Below are positions 41,504 to 50,909 of a stretch of DNA of 64,000 bases, in pieces. The notes under the pieces were generated by a model. The model was not told the DNA's origin, did not search any database, and saw only the letters and a program-made list of their open reading frames with translations. Both the position numbers and the translations under genes were made by a program. This DNA comes from Myxococcota bacterium. Lineage in GTDB: Bacteria > Myxococcota > XYA12-FULL-58-9 > JALHOP01. The stretch is taken from contig JALHOP010000003.1 in the NCBI GenBank assembly GCA_022842935.1, forward strand, positions 62,001 to 126,000, in the 5' to 3' direction. How positions within the stretch are numbered: the stretch's first letter is position 1; each line of letters starts with the position of its first letter.

Positions 41504-42022
41504 TTACTTCGTGGGTGCCAGCGAGGCGCGTAGCGACCGCGCCTCGGGCAGTACCGTGATGTCGTGAACGCGCCAGCCGGTCGCCCCGCACGTGAGCTCG
41601 AAGTCCTGGCTGAAGACCTTGCCACCGTTGACGAACGCGACATGCGCGACAGTCGTCTTGCCGCTTTCGATGAGCACCTCGTTCACCGCGAGTTTCTCGT
41701 AGTCCTGGCAGTTGCAGACAGGGTCGTAGTCGAGGTTGGGCAGCTCACCTTCGGCCCGGTCGGCATCTGCCTTGATGAGCTTCAAGGTGTCATCGTCGAA
41801 TATAGTGTCGTGGGCCCGGGGTTTTTGGCCCTCCGCGTACTGGGTGAACAGGTCGCGTACAAAGGGCGCAGGGTCACCGCAGCGATCGCTCGGGGCGACA
41901 GGGACCTGGCTGTTCGGCGTTGGCGTCTGCTCCAAAGGCGGCGTTGGGAGAGTCTCCTGGGCCTTGCAGGCGGCCACGCAAGCGAGGGCAAAGAAGGCGG
42001 CGATTCGCATGATCGTAGCCAT
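41504..42022 (-). CDS. Hypothetical lipoprotein
   Basis: A 172-aa lipoprotein: signal MRIAAFFALACVAAC (from the internal ATG 42010; ATG 42022 adds four residues). A proline/threonine-rich linker follows, then a small domain with DPAPFVRDLFTQYAEGQ and CNCQDYEKLAV. The layout resembles DUF3828-type periplasmic proteins (FVRxLYxxY near the start of the domain), but the match is weak. It is divergent from carA. Confidence 0.72.
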   Translation of the reverse strand: MATIMRIAAFFALACVAACKAQETLPTPPLEQTPTPNSQVPVAPSDRCGDPAPFVRDLFTQYAEGQKPRAHDTIFDDDTLKLIKADADRAEGELPNLDYDPVCNCQDYEKLAVNEVLIESGKTTVAHVAFVNGGKVFSQDFELTCGATGWRVHDITVLPEARSLRASLAPTK

Positions 42023-42075
42023 CGCATGGTCATGGTCTTGCCGCCATCGGTTGGCCCGCGTAAGAGAGCCAACGC

Positions 42076-43215
42076 ATGACCATAGGTGCTCCTGCCCGCT
42101 TGGTTCTCGAGGACGGCACGGTATTCCGCGGCAGGCGTTTCGGCGCCACCCGGGACGGCGCCGGTGAGGTGGTCTTCAACACCGCGATGACCGGTTACCA
42201 GGAGATCCTGGGTGACCCGTCGTATTCGGGTCAGATCGTCGTGATGACCTACCCGATGATCGGCAACTACGGCATCGCGCCGGAGGACTTCGAGTCGGGC
42301 CGCACCTATCTCTCGGCGCTCGTTGTCAAAGAAGTGAGCCGCATCGCCAGCAATTGGCGACACGAGCGCACCCTCGATCAATACCTGGCCGAGCACGACG
42401 TCCCCGGCTTCTGCGATCTCGATACCCGCGCGCTCGTACGCCACCTGCGCGACGCTGGCGCTCAACGCGGCATCATCGCCGACGCGACGACGCCGATCGA
42501 AGCGCTCGTCGAGCGTGCCCGCGCCATTCCGTCGATGGCTGGTCTCGACCTAGCAAGCCGGGTCACCACCCAGAAGTCTTACACCTGGCAGCGCTCGACT
42601 CTCGACCTCGCGGGCAGCGAGAAGAAGCGCGACCTGAAATATCACGTCGTCGTCTACGACTTCGGCGTGAAGCGCAACATTCTGCGTTCCCTCGTTCACT
42701 TCGGCGCGAGGGTCACCGTCGTACCCGGAAACACCTCTGCCGCCGACGTGCTCGCCATGAAGCCCGACGGGGTCGTCTTCTCTAACGGACCCGGAGATCC
42801 CGAGCCGCTCGAGTACGCTATCGCAAATGCTCGTTCCCTCCTCGGCAAGACACCGGTCTTCGGCATTTGCCTTGGTCACCAGATCCTCTCGCTCGCTGCC
42901 GGAGCGAAGACCTTCAAGCTCAAATTCGGGCACCACGGCGCGAACCATCCGGTCATGGACCTGTCGACGCGAAAGGTCGAGATCACCTCGCAGAATCACG
43001 GGTTCGCGGTCGACCCGGCCTCGGTGCCTGCATCGCGCGCCGAGATCACCCACCTGAACTTGAACGATCAGACCGTGGCCGGCATCCGCGTGAAAGACGC
43101 TCCGGCCTTCAGCGTTCAGTACCACCCCGAGGCGGCGCCCGGCCCCCGTGACGCGGGCTACCTCTTCGAGCGTTTCGTGGGGATGATGGCGGACTTCAAG
43201 GCCAAGAACCGATGA
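42076..43215 (+). CDS. carA: Carbamoyl-phosphate synthase small (glutaminase) subunit
   Basis: The 379-aa protein has the CarA N-terminal domain ([35 protein letters not shown]) and a class I glutamine amidotransferase domain. The latter has nucleophile C265 in FGICLGHQ and H350/E352 in YHPEAAPGP. It supplies ammonia for carbamoyl phosphate, used in arginine and pyrimidine synthesis. carB is not adjacent; instead the pheA gene starts in its stop codon (ATGA). Confidence 0.97.
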   Translation: MTIGAPARLVLEDGTVFRGRRFGATRDGAGEVVFNTAMTGYQEILGDPSYSGQIVVMTYPMIGNYGIAPEDFESGRTYLSALVVKEVSRIASNWRHERTLDQYLAEHDVPGFCDLDTRALVRHLRDAGAQRGIIADATTPIEALVERARAIPSMAGLDLASRVTTQKSYTWQRSTLDLAGSEKKRDLKYHVVVYDFGVKRNILRSLVHFGARVTVVPGNTSAADVLAMKPDGVVFSNGPGDPEPLEYAIANARSLLGKTPVFGICLGHQILSLAAGAKTFKLKFGHHGANHPVMDLSTRKVEITSQNHGFAVDPASVPASRAEITHLNLNDQTVAGIRVKDAPAFSVQYHPEAAPGPRDAGYLFERFVGMMADFKAKNR

Positions 43216-44297
43216 AAGACCTCAAGCCGTTGCGTGAGCGCATCGACGCACTCGACGATCAGATGCTCGAGCTGCTCGCCGAGCGGGCCAAGGTCGTGGG
43301 CGAGGTGGCGGACGCGAAGCGCGGCAGTGGCCTGCCGTGGTACCAGCCCGAGCGCGAGCGTCAGATCATCGACCGCTTGACGGGGCGCAGCGCTGGCCGC
43401 TTCCCCGAAGACGCCATCCACGCCGTTTTTCGCGAGGTGATGAGTGCTTGCCTCGCGCTGCAGAAACGCTTGTCGGTGGCGTTTTTGGGGCCGCAGGGTT
43501 CCTACTCGCATCTCGCTGCGCGCCACGTGTTCGGCCTCGCGGTCGAGTACCACGAAGCGGCGTCGCTATCGGGTGCCGTCGACATGGTGCGCTCCGGCAC
43601 CAGCAACTACGGCATCGTGCCGGTGGAGAACTCCACCGAGGGCGGCGTTTCGAGCACCGTCGACGCTCTGCTCGAAGGCGGCGTCTTCCTGCGCAGCGAG
43701 ACGGTCCTCGAGATCTCTCACGCGTTGCTCTCGCACGCCCCCAACCTCCCCGCCGTCGAGCGGGTGTATTCGCACCCGCAAGCCTTGGGTCAATGCCGCA
43801 TGTGGCTCGCGCGCCACTTGCCGCAAGCGCAGCTCGTCCACACCGCGTCGACCAGCCAGGGCGCGCGGCAAGCCGCAGACGATCCTAAGGGAGCGGCGCT
43901 TGGCAGCGCGCTCGCTGGCGAGATCTTCAGCCTCAAGGTTCTGGCGCGTCGCTGTCAGGACGGTGAGGGTAATGCGACGCGTTTCCTCGTCATCGGCCAG
44001 GAAGACGCGCCGCGCAGCGGTAAAGACAAGACCACGGTTGTCTTCAGCGTGCATGACGCCGCCGGCGCACTGTATCGAGTTCTAGGCGCTTTAGCGGACA
44101 ACAACATCAACATGAGCAAGATCGAGTCACGGCCTTCGAAGCAGAAGGCTTGGGACTACGTGTTCGTCGCCGACCTCGAGGGACATCGCACGGACGAGCC
44201 TGTCGCCCGGGCCCTGGCCGTGTTGCACGAGCGCTGCCCTATGGTGAAGGTCCTCGGGAGCTATCCACGGCACGAGGGGCCGCCGCTCGTCCCGTAG
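43212..44297 (+). CDS. pheA: Bifunctional chorismate mutase/prephenate dehydratase
   Basis: The 361-aa protein has an AroQ-type chorismate mutase helix bundle (residues 1-90, [26 protein letters not shown]). A prephenate dehydratase domain follows ([22 protein letters not shown], and the catalytic TRF motif in NATRFLVIG). An ACT domain closes it ([35 protein letters not shown]) for phenylalanine feedback. It converts chorismate to phenylpyruvate. ATG 43212 overlaps carA, so the two are translationally coupled despite belonging to different pathways. Confidence 0.96.
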   Translation: MKDLKPLRERIDALDDQMLELLAERAKVVGEVADAKRGSGLPWYQPERERQIIDRLTGRSAGRFPEDAIHAVFREVMSACLALQKRLSVAFLGPQGSYSHLAARHVFGLAVEYHEAASLSGAVDMVRSGTSNYGIVPVENSTEGGVSSTVDALLEGGVFLRSETVLEISHALLSHAPNLPAVERVYSHPQALGQCRMWLARHLPQAQLVHTASTSQGARQAADDPKGAALGSALAGEIFSLKVLARRCQDGEGNATRFLVIGQEDAPRSGKDKTTVVFSVHDAAGALYRVLGALADNNINMSKIESRPSKQKAWDYVFVADLEGHRTDEPVARALAVLHERCPMVKVLGSYPRHEGPPLVP

Positions 44298-44317
44298 CTC
44301 TCGCGATGTCGCAAGCT

Positions 44318-44608
44318 TCACTGCGGGCCGCGCGTCTTGACCCCGGTCCGCGCGCGCGCGGCCGCCGCGGCGGTGTCGAGACAATCTTCGAGGACGAAAT
44401 GCGGGACCACCATGCCGATTGCGGCCTCCGCCCGTCTCTCTGAGGCCGATTCGTAGCGGTCGCGCGTTGCGCGGTCGGTCGGGTTCGCGCGCAGTGCTTG
44501 CGACGCGGCGTTGAGCTCACGTTCGGCAGCGACGAGCTCACGCATCGCTGGGCCTTCGTTGTACTCCTTGTGGCAAGTCTCGGGTCGCGCGGCGCCGACG
44601 TCGGCCAT
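44318..44608 (-). CDS. Small helical hypothetical protein (96 aa)
   Basis: ATG 44608 is preceded by a perfect Shine-Dalgarno AAGGAGG (44615-44621), strong evidence for translation. The protein begins MADVGAARPETCHKEYNEGP and continues as a charged, probably helical sequence (MRELVAAERELNAASQALRANP; RDRYESASERRAEAAIGMVV). There is no signal or membrane segment. I recognise no family. It converges with pheA. Confidence 0.72.
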   Translation of the reverse strand: MADVGAARPETCHKEYNEGPAMRELVAAERELNAASQALRANPTDRATRDRYESASERRAEAAIGMVVPHFVLEDCLDTAAAAARARTGVKTRGPQ

Positions 44609-44676
44609 TTTGAGCCTCCTTACAGCAGAATCCGTCAAACTTCTGGTCTGTTGCAGTTACCTTCGGGCCGTCATGC

Positions 44677-45069
44677 TCAAGGCGGGGGCAGCTTGGGCAG
44701 TTGGGCTGGTTTGCTGCCGCCTCCCGGCACGGTCTGGTAGGTGTCGGGGATCCCGCGCTCGCGTAGCATCTGGTCGATACGGGCTCGAGCGGCGTCACCT
44801 GTAAGCGCTTGGTCCCAGCTCTTGTGCTCTCCCGGGACGGCGAGTCGAGCCGTGGGGTCACGGTCGAGAATCACCCGCATGCCCCGTAACGTCGCGATGT
44901 CTTGCGCGAGCCCCTGCCCGCTGTTGCGGCTGTATGCGAAGACGGAACCCTCGGCACCACTCAAGATGGCGGCGGCACCTGGACGATTCTGGACGGTGAC
45001 TGCGGACGGGGTCGGCGGGGCGACCTGGGTGGGAGGTGACGTTCGTGGACTAATCGTTGGCTCGGCCAT
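44677..45069 (-). CDS. Hypothetical protein with proline-rich N-terminus (130 aa)
   Basis: ATG 45069 has an AGGAG about 11 nt upstream. The first 40 residues are rich in Pro/Thr/Ser. The C-terminal 90 residues look folded (GAEGSVFAYSRNSGQGLAQDIATL, GEHKSWDQALTGDAARARIDQMLRERG). No family is recognised. It is divergent from hom and lies upstream of the small helical gene on the same strand; the two may form a unit. The frame is open further upstream, but only as a shadow of hom. Confidence 0.6.
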   Translation of the reverse strand: MAEPTISPRTSPPTQVAPPTPSAVTVQNRPGAAAILSGAEGSVFAYSRNSGQGLAQDIATLRGMRVILDRDPTARLAVPGEHKSWDQALTGDAARARIDQMLRERGIPDTYQTVPGGGSKPAQLPKLPPP

Positions 45070-45211
45070 GGTTTGGGCGTCTCCTGCGACCTCGAGGGGG
45101 CCGCTTACACATACCCACCCCCCCAAGACGGCGGTTGTCCGGCGGCGCATCCGCTGGTTTTGCGCTGGAGTCCGTTGTCTTACGGCCGCGACTGGGGTCC
45201 TATGAGAAGCG

Positions 45212-46492
45212 ATGCGACGATTGCGTGTAGGGCTTCTCGGAGTGGGAGTCGTCGGCGGCTCGGTCGCCCGTGCGCTGACGCAAAAGCGCGAGCAGCTCAA
45301 TGCGGCGGCTGGCGCCGAGCTGGTGCTGACGCGTGCGGTTGTACGTGATCCAACCAAGGCGCGCGACGTGCCGAAGAACCTCCTCGGCACCGACGCCGAA
45401 GCCTTGGTCCGGGCCGACGACGTCGACCTTGTGGTCGAGCTGATGGGAGGCGAAGAGCCGTGTCGCACCCTCATCGACACCGCCCTCACGCACGGCAAAC
45501 ACGTGGTCACCGCCAACAAGCGCGTGCTCGCGTGGCACGGCGACGCGTTGTTCGCCAAGGCGGCGGCCAAAAACGTGGCCCTTCGCTATGAGGCGGCGGT
45601 CTGCGGCGGCTTACCTGTCATTGCCCCGCTCGCGGATGACCTCGCGGCCAACGCCATTCGCGAGCTGCGCGGCATCATCAACGGCACCACCAACTTCATC
45701 GTCACTGCCATGGCGGCCGGTGGTAGCTACGCCGACACGCTCGCCGAAGCGCAGCGGCGTGGCTTCGCCGAGGCCGACCCGACCGCCGATGTCGAAGGTA
45801 TCGACGCCGCTGACAAGCTTGCCATCCTGGTGAGGCTCGCCTTCGGGGCGGCCATTACGCCGCAGAAGATCTTCCGCGAGGGCATCGCAAAGCTCGAGGC
45901 GCGCGACATCGCTCTCGGCCGCGAGCTCGGCTACACGCTCAAGCTCCTCGGCACCGCGCGTCTCGCTGCCACGGGGGTCGAAGCGCGCGTGCATCCGGTG
46001 TTCCTCCCTACCAGTCACCCCTTGGCCCGCGTCGATGGTGCCCTGAATGCAGTTCAAGTGGTCGGCGACCTGTGTGGGCCGATCATGTTCAGCGGCCAAG
46101 GCGCCGGCGGAGACGCGACTGCGAGCGCCGTTTTAGCGGACATTATCCACGTTGCCCGCGGCGCTCTCAATACAACGCGCGCGACGCGCGACCTGCCTAT
46201 CCTGCCGATGGGCGAGACGCGTACGCGTTGCTACTTCCGCATCGCGGTCGATGACGTCCCCGGCGTCTTCGCGAAGATCACCCAGGTTCTCGCCGACCAT
46301 GCGATCGGGCTTGCCAGCGTTTTACAGCGCGAGCCGCCGCAAGCGGGTAGCGCCGAGATCGTCTTGCTCACGTATTCGGCACCGGAATCGGCGCATGCTG
46401 CGGCGACTGCCGACCTGGAGAAGCTCAGCTGCACGCGCGCCGTCATGGCGCGTATTCGCGTCGACGCCCCCGACGAGCATCGCCATGCATAG
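45212..46492 (+). CDS. hom: Homoserine dehydrogenase with ACT domain
   Basis: The 426-aa protein has the dinucleotide loop GLLGVGVVGG (residues 8-17), the catalytic-domain blocks NKRVLAWHGDALF, GIINGTTNFIV and DPTADVEGIDAADKLAIL, and a C-terminal ACT domain (CYFRIAVDDVPGVFAKITQVLADH). It reduces aspartate semialdehyde to homoserine. It heads the hom-thrC-thrB operon; thrC begins within its last codons. Confidence 0.96.
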   Translation: MRRLRVGLLGVGVVGGSVARALTQKREQLNAAAGAELVLTRAVVRDPTKARDVPKNLLGTDAEALVRADDVDLVVELMGGEEPCRTLIDTALTHGKHVVTANKRVLAWHGDALFAKAAAKNVALRYEAAVCGGLPVIAPLADDLAANAIRELRGIINGTTNFIVTAMAAGGSYADTLAEAQRRGFAEADPTADVEGIDAADKLAILVRLAFGAAITPQKIFREGIAKLEARDIALGRELGYTLKLLGTARLAATGVEARVHPVFLPTSHPLARVDGALNAVQVVGDLCGPIMFSGQGAGGDATASAVLADIIHVARGALNTTRATRDLPILPMGETRTRCYFRIAVDDVPGVFAKITQVLADHAIGLASVLQREPPQAGSAEIVLLTYSAPESAHAAATADLEKLSCTRAVMARIRVDAPDEHRHA

Positions 46493-47522
46493 CGGCGTCA
46501 TCGCGCGCTGGCGCGCTTTCTTGCCAGTCACCGAGGCGACGCCGGCACTCACCTTGGGGGAGGGCGACACTCCGCTCGTCGCGGCTCCCCGCCTCGCCGA
46601 GGCGATCGGCTGCGCCGAGCTCTGGCTCAAGTTCGAGGGCATGAACCCTACTGGTTCCTTCAAGGACCGTGGGATGGTCATGGCCGTCGCCAAGGCGAAG
46701 GAAAACGGCGCGCGTGCCATCGTGTGCGCGTCGACCGGCAACACGTCCGCTTCAGCGGCCGCCTACGCGGTAGCCGCGGGATTGCGCTGTCACGTGGTCA
46801 TTCCCGAGGGCAAGGTCGCTCTGGGTAAGCTTGCGCAGGCGCTCATCCACGGAGCCAACGTGGTGCGCATCTCGGGAAGCTTCGACGACGCTCTGAAGAT
46901 CGTCCGCAAGGAAGGCCTGACGTCAGCGCTGGTGAATAGCGTGAATCCCTTCCGTATCGAGGGGCAGAAGACGGCGGCGTTCGAGATCATCGAGACCTTG
47001 GGGCGGGCGCCAGACATCCTCGCGTTGCCGGTCGGCAACGCCGGCAACATTTCGGCCTACTGGAAAGGCTTCGTCGAGCACGACGAACGCGCAAACTCTG
47101 GGCGCCCGATGATCTACGGCGCGCAGGCCGAGGGTGCTGCGCCGTTCATCCACGGCGCGCCCATCGCCAATCCGGAGACAGTGGCGACCGCGATCCGTAT
47201 CGGCAACCCGGCGAGCTGGTCGGCGGCGCAACGGGCCCGACTCGAATCGGGGGGCCGCATCGACGCCGTGAGCGACGTCGACATCCTCGTCGCCCAGGCA
47301 CGACTTGCCTCCGAAGCTGGAGTTTTCTGCGAACCGGCGAGCGCGGCGGGGGTCGCGTCGCTGCTCAAGATCGGCAAAGGCAAACAGTTTGCAGGCAAGA
47401 TCATCGTGGCGGTGCTCACCGGACACGGTTTGAAGGATCCCCAGATCGCGATCGACCGGTCGCCGCCGCTACCGGACGCCATTTCGCCAAACGACCCGCG
47501 CCTGGTGGAGCTGCTGACGTGA
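46485..47522 (+). CDS. thrC: Threonine synthase
   Basis: The 345-aa PLP enzyme has the Schiff-base lysine K60 in PTGSFKDRGM, the phosphate-binding loop VGNAGN and STGNTSASAAAYA. It converts O-phosphohomoserine to threonine. It is the short type (about 350 aa), starting directly with the catalytic core. ATG 46485 overlaps the hom stop (46490-46492). Its own stop overlaps the thrB start. Confidence 0.96.
   Translation: MHSGVIARWRAFLPVTEATPALTLGEGDTPLVAAPRLAEAIGCAELWLKFEGMNPTGSFKDRGMVMAVAKAKENGARAIVCASTGNTSASAAAYAVAAGLRCHVVIPEGKVALGKLAQALIHGANVVRISGSFDDALKIVRKEGLTSALVNSVNPFRIEGQKTAAFEIIETLGRAPDILALPVGNAGNISAYWKGFVEHDERANSGRPMIYGAQAEGAAPFIHGAPIANPETVATAIRIGNPASWSAAQRARLESGGRIDAVSDVDILVAQARLASEAGVFCEPASAAGVASLLKIGKGKQFAGKIIVAVLTGHGLKDPQIAIDRSPPLPDAISPNDPRLVELLT
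46745..46760 (+). repeat. Copy of dispersed palindrome (GTCCGCTTCAGCGGCC)
   Basis: Matches 13 of the 14 fixed positions of GTCCGCTNNAGCGGAC. In thrC it is read TCC GCT TCA GCG, using the uncommon GCT and TCA codons. Confidence 0.6.
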
Positions 47523-48439
47523 TCCGCGTCGTGGTGCCATGCAGCAGCGGTAACCTAGGCTCGGGCTTCGATGCGCTGGGGGTCGCCCTCGACGCTCGTG
47601 CCATCACCATCCGCGCCGAGCCCCATGATGGTCCGTTGATGGTAGCCGGCCTCTCGGGTGAAGGCGCGGCCGAGCTTCCCCGCGATGCGAGCAACCGCAT
47701 CGTCGTCGCGGCGAGCTTAGCTGCCCGCGCGGTTGGCAAGTGCCTCGACGATCTACGCGCACGCGTATTCATCGATAGTACGATTCCGCTGGCGCGGGGC
47801 ATGGGGTCGTCCGCTTCAGCGGCTGTCGCGGGAGCCATGTTGGCCGATGCTTTGCTCGTTGGCGCGCTTGGACGCGAGAGAGCGCTCGATGTCGCCGCCG
47901 AGCTCGAGGGGCACTGCGACAACGTCGCTCCCGCGCTCTACGGCGGCTTTCAGGTGTCGCTCAAGACCGGCGGCCGCTGCTACGCCTCTCCTGTTCCCGT
48001 TGTTGGCGAGCTCGGCGCCGCGCTCTTCATTCCAGAGCAGCCACTCACCACGAAGGAAGCACGACGGGTGTTGTCGGCCCAGGTGAGCATGGAGGACGCC
48101 GTCTTCAACTTGGCGCGCTCCGCCTTGACGGTCGCGGCGCTCGCGCGCGGTGACTTCGCCTTGTTGCGCGAGAGTCTTGCCGACCGTTTGCACCAGCCCG
48201 CGCGCACCCAGTTGATGCCCTGGCTGCCGAAGCTCATCGAGGCCGCCTTAGGCGGCGGCGCCTACGGCGCGGCACTTTCGGGTGCGGGAACGACGGTGTG
48301 CGCCCTCTGCGCGCCGAGCCGGGCGGGGGCCGTGGCGGGAGAGATGCGGGAGCGGGCGCGCTCCCTTGGACTTCGCGGCATCGCCATCACCTCGGGGATC
48401 TCAGCGTCTGGCACCGTGGTCACGCACGATGAGCAGTGA
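47519..48439 (+). CDS. thrB: Homoserine kinase
   Basis: The 306-aa GHMP kinase has the ATP loop PLARGMGSSASAAVAGA (residues 90-106), N-terminal VVPCSSGNLGSGFDALGVAL and C-terminal GAALSGAGTTVCAL. It phosphorylates homoserine for threonine synthase. GTG 47519 overlaps the thrC stop (GTGA). It is the third gene of the operon, giving the order hom-thrC-thrB. Confidence 0.95.
   Translation: MIRVVVPCSSGNLGSGFDALGVALDARAITIRAEPHDGPLMVAGLSGEGAAELPRDASNRIVVAASLAARAVGKCLDDLRARVFIDSTIPLARGMGSSASAAVAGAMLADALLVGALGRERALDVAAELEGHCDNVAPALYGGFQVSLKTGGRCYASPVPVVGELGAALFIPEQPLTTKEARRVLSAQVSMEDAVFNLARSALTVAALARGDFALLRESLADRLHQPARTQLMPWLPKLIEAALGGGAYGAALSGAGTTVCALCAPSRAGAVAGEMRERARSLGLRGIAITSGISASGTVVTHDEQ
47809..47824 (+). 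repeat. Copy of dispersed palindrome (GTCCGCTTCAGCGGCT)
   Basis: Matches 12 of the 14 fixed positions of GTCCGCTNNAGCGGAC. In thrB, with the same TCC GCT TCA GCG codons as the copy in thrC. Confidence 0.55.
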
Positions 48440-48460
48440 ACGAAACGACGGCCGCGCGTA

Positions 48461-49093
48461 TCAAGCAGCGTCAGTCAATCGCGAGGCCAAGCGCGACAAG
48501 AGTGTCGTGATGCGCTCATCCAACCAACGCAAGTCGAAGCTCGCGTGGGGAAAGGGCGGAACCGCCGTTTCGCGAAAGTAGATCAGCTCGCCGATCGCCC
48601 AGGCCATCGAGTCCGTCGCCAAGACTCCCTCGCGCCTGGCTGCATCGTCGAAGCGAGCGGTCTCGTGATGCGCCACGGCCTTGAAGCGAGTGAGGTCCCA
48701 GAGCTCTGGTTGGAGGAGCATCGCATGCGCCGGGCGCTCCACGAAGCGACCGAGGTCGCGGAGCGGCTCCTGCGCGTCGCCGGCGCTGCGACGGATTCGC
48801 GCCGTGACCGCCCACGCCGCACTTGCGGAGTGCCAAGCATCGACCTTGCCACGATACTGCACTGCACGTTGCGGCCAATCAGCGACCGTCAGCGCCTCGC
48901 GGTTCCGCCCGAGAGCGTGGAGCGCGACGGCAAAATCGCGTTGGAGCATCACCGAGCGCCCGCGTAGGGACAGGCTCTTCGCTGTGAGCGTCTTGAGCGC
49001 CGCCAGCGGCGGTTCGGTCTCGGCGCGCTGGTAGAGTCGCCGGAGCGCGGTAGGCACGACCGATGATGCCTTCGTGGCCTTCTTTTTGGGCAT
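48461..49093 (-). CDS. Hypothetical helical protein (210 aa)
   Basis: The protein starts MPKKKATKASSVVPTALRRLYQRAETEPPLAALKTLTAKSLSLRG. It is predicted to be mostly helical, with TPR-like pieces (VALHALGRNREALTVADW). The C-terminal half holds WAIGELIYFRETAVPPFPHASFDLRWLDERITTLL. No signal or membrane segment is present. I do not recognise a family; length and coding character support a real gene. It converges with thrB, 22 bp away. Confidence 0.7.
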   Translation of the reverse strand: MPKKKATKASSVVPTALRRLYQRAETEPPLAALKTLTAKSLSLRGRSVMLQRDFAVALHALGRNREALTVADWPQRAVQYRGKVDAWHSASAAWAVTARIRRSAGDAQEPLRDLGRFVERPAHAMLLQPELWDLTRFKAVAHHETARFDDAARREGVLATDSMAWAIGELIYFRETAVPPFPHASFDLRWLDERITTLLSRLASRLTDAA

Positions 49094-49223
49094 CGCTGTT
49101 TGTCTCAGAATGGACAGCCGCGGTCACAGAGATCCGAATTTGGCGAGGCAGTGTCCGTCGTCACGGCGGAACGCGAACTTCACGTGGCTGTGCTGGGGAG
49201 TGCTCACCCGCTGCGTTGTGGCG

Positions 49224-50909
49224 TCAGACCGTCGCGACACCGTGCAGCCGTCTGTTGACCGTGCTCAGATCGTACGCGTCCCAGTGCGGTCCGCTCTTGC
49301 CGATGTTGCGCGACTCGCCGAACACGCCGTTCGGCTCGGTCTGGTACTCGGCGGCGCTAAGGCCGAAGCCTTGGAGCAGCGCGATCAGCAGCCGGTTGTA
49401 CGGCGCCCCTTCGGCGATGAGGCCGTTCTCCTGGGAGAAGACGCTGGTGGCGCTCCAGCGCATGTAGTCGATGTACTTGCCGGTATCGAGGTAGCCGCCG
49501 AGCCGGCCGGCGAGCAAGGTTGGGATCGAGTTGTTGATGTGGTTCATCCCCATCTCGTTTCCCCAGAGGACGACCGAGTTGTCGAGATAGGTGCGGCCGT
49601 TTGCCTCGGGCACGTCGAGCCGCGCGAGGAGGGCGGTGAAGACGTTGCTCGCGATCCACTCGTAACCGCTCACGAGCTTCGTCTCGAGTGGACCGGGGAC
49701 ACCGGCGAGGTCGCTCGGGGACCCCAGCTCGGCGGCGTAGTCGTGCGCTGCCCCGTGCCAGCTCGAAGCGGCGCCGTCGATACCAAAACCGGTGTTGCAG
49801 CTGGCACAACCCTGACCGATCACAACGTCGCCACCGCCGACGCGCGAGACGGTCTTGAACACGTTCAGGGTGAACACGCGGGTGACGTCACACATGATCG
49901 CCGCGGCGATGACGTCGAGGAACGACTCGTACATGGCGCGCAGTTGCGCCGGGTCGTTGGTGTCGCCTGTCCCGGGCCGGCCGGGCACGCTACACGCCGC
50001 GTTCCCATCGTTGCCACGCAGGCGCGCCTCGACGTCGTTCATAAAGGAGATATGCCGGTCGAGAGCTCGGCGATCCTCGGCGCCGATCCGCGAACCGTTC
50101 CGTACGCTGTTGTAGTCGGCGAGCACGCGGTCGACGAGCCGCTTGCGCGGATGGTCTGGGGTCGGTCCGCTGCCGCCAGGCTGGAAACCGGTGAACACCG
50201 CGTCCCAAGCCGCGCGCGGGTTGATGGTCGGCGACACGCCCTGCGGCGGGTTCGCCATGTTGCCTTGGTTCGAGAAGGTGATCGGCGCGAAGTTGCCGGG
50301 CGCAAGATTCAAGCTGCGCGGCCCCAAGGGGGCCGTGGGGTAGACCCTGCTTGAGTAAGCGAGCACCTGATCGAGCGTCGGCGTGGTCCGGCTCCCCACC
50401 GAGGCCTCCGCAGCTGCGAAGTTACCAAGCCAGCCGCCGTTGTTGTGGTTGCAGTACGGCATGAAGTCGAGGCCACGCAGGAGCAACAGCTTGTCACGGA
50501 ACGGGTTAAGCCGGGGCCCTAGGATGTCAGAGAGCCGCGTCGTGTCGACGTTCGTCGTGATGAAATCGGAGAGCGGCGCCCACGCAGCTTGGTAGCGTAC
50601 CGGCGAGATGCCGGTTGGCTCGGCCAAGTTGGCCGTGAGCGCTGTCGTCCCGTCGCGCTGATCGTTCCCGGAGCCGCCCGCGTTCCCCGCGTACTGTCGC
50701 ACGGTGTAGTTGCCCGCGATGCCAGTTGTGCGCGGGTACCAGCGCCGGATCGGCGGCACGTTCCAGCTCTTGAGGCCGACAAAGCGCAGAGGAGCAGCGG
50801 TTTGGGCGCGCGCATCGCGAGGCATGAGCGACGGCAAGAAAGGCAACGCCAGCGCGGCGCTACCTACGCCTTGCAAGAAGAGCCGTCTGGTGACGCTGTC
50901 GAGCTTCAT
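49224..50909 (-). CDS. DUF1552 protein with Tat-like signal
   Basis: The 561-aa protein starts with a twin-arginine signal (TRRLFLQGVGSAALALPFLPSL) and shows the DUF1552 pattern: LLLLRGLDFMPYCNHNNGGW, DHPRKRLVDRVLADYNSVRNG and LDRHISFMNDVEARL. It ends with ENGLIAEGAPYNRLLIALLQGFGL. DUF1552 proteins always sit next to DUF1592/DUF1588 proteins in Planctomycetes and Myxococcota; their enzymatic role is unknown, but a relation to the DUF1501/sulfatase-like fold is suspected. ATG 50909 overlaps the stop of the DUF1592 gene (ATGA). Expected to be exported folded, perhaps with a cofactor. Confidence 0.92.
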   Translation of the reverse strand: MKLDSVTRRLFLQGVGSAALALPFLPSLMPRDARAQTAAPLRFVGLKSWNVPPIRRWYPRTTGIAGNYTVRQYAGNAGGSGNDQRDGTTALTANLAEPTGISPVRYQAAWAPLSDFITTNVDTTRLSDILGPRLNPFRDKLLLLRGLDFMPYCNHNNGGWLGNFAAAEASVGSRTTPTLDQVLAYSSRVYPTAPLGPRSLNLAPGNFAPITFSNQGNMANPPQGVSPTINPRAAWDAVFTGFQPGGSGPTPDHPRKRLVDRVLADYNSVRNGSRIGAEDRRALDRHISFMNDVEARLRGNDGNAACSVPGRPGTGDTNDPAQLRAMYESFLDVIAAAIMCDVTRVFTLNVFKTVSRVGGGDVVIGQGCASCNTGFGIDGAASSWHGAAHDYAAELGSPSDLAGVPGPLETKLVSGYEWIASNVFTALLARLDVPEANGRTYLDNSVVLWGNEMGMNHINNSIPTLLAGRLGGYLDTGKYIDYMRWSATSVFSQENGLIAEGAPYNRLLIALLQGFGLSAAEYQTEPNGVFGESRNIGKSGPHWDAYDLSTVNRRLHGVATV

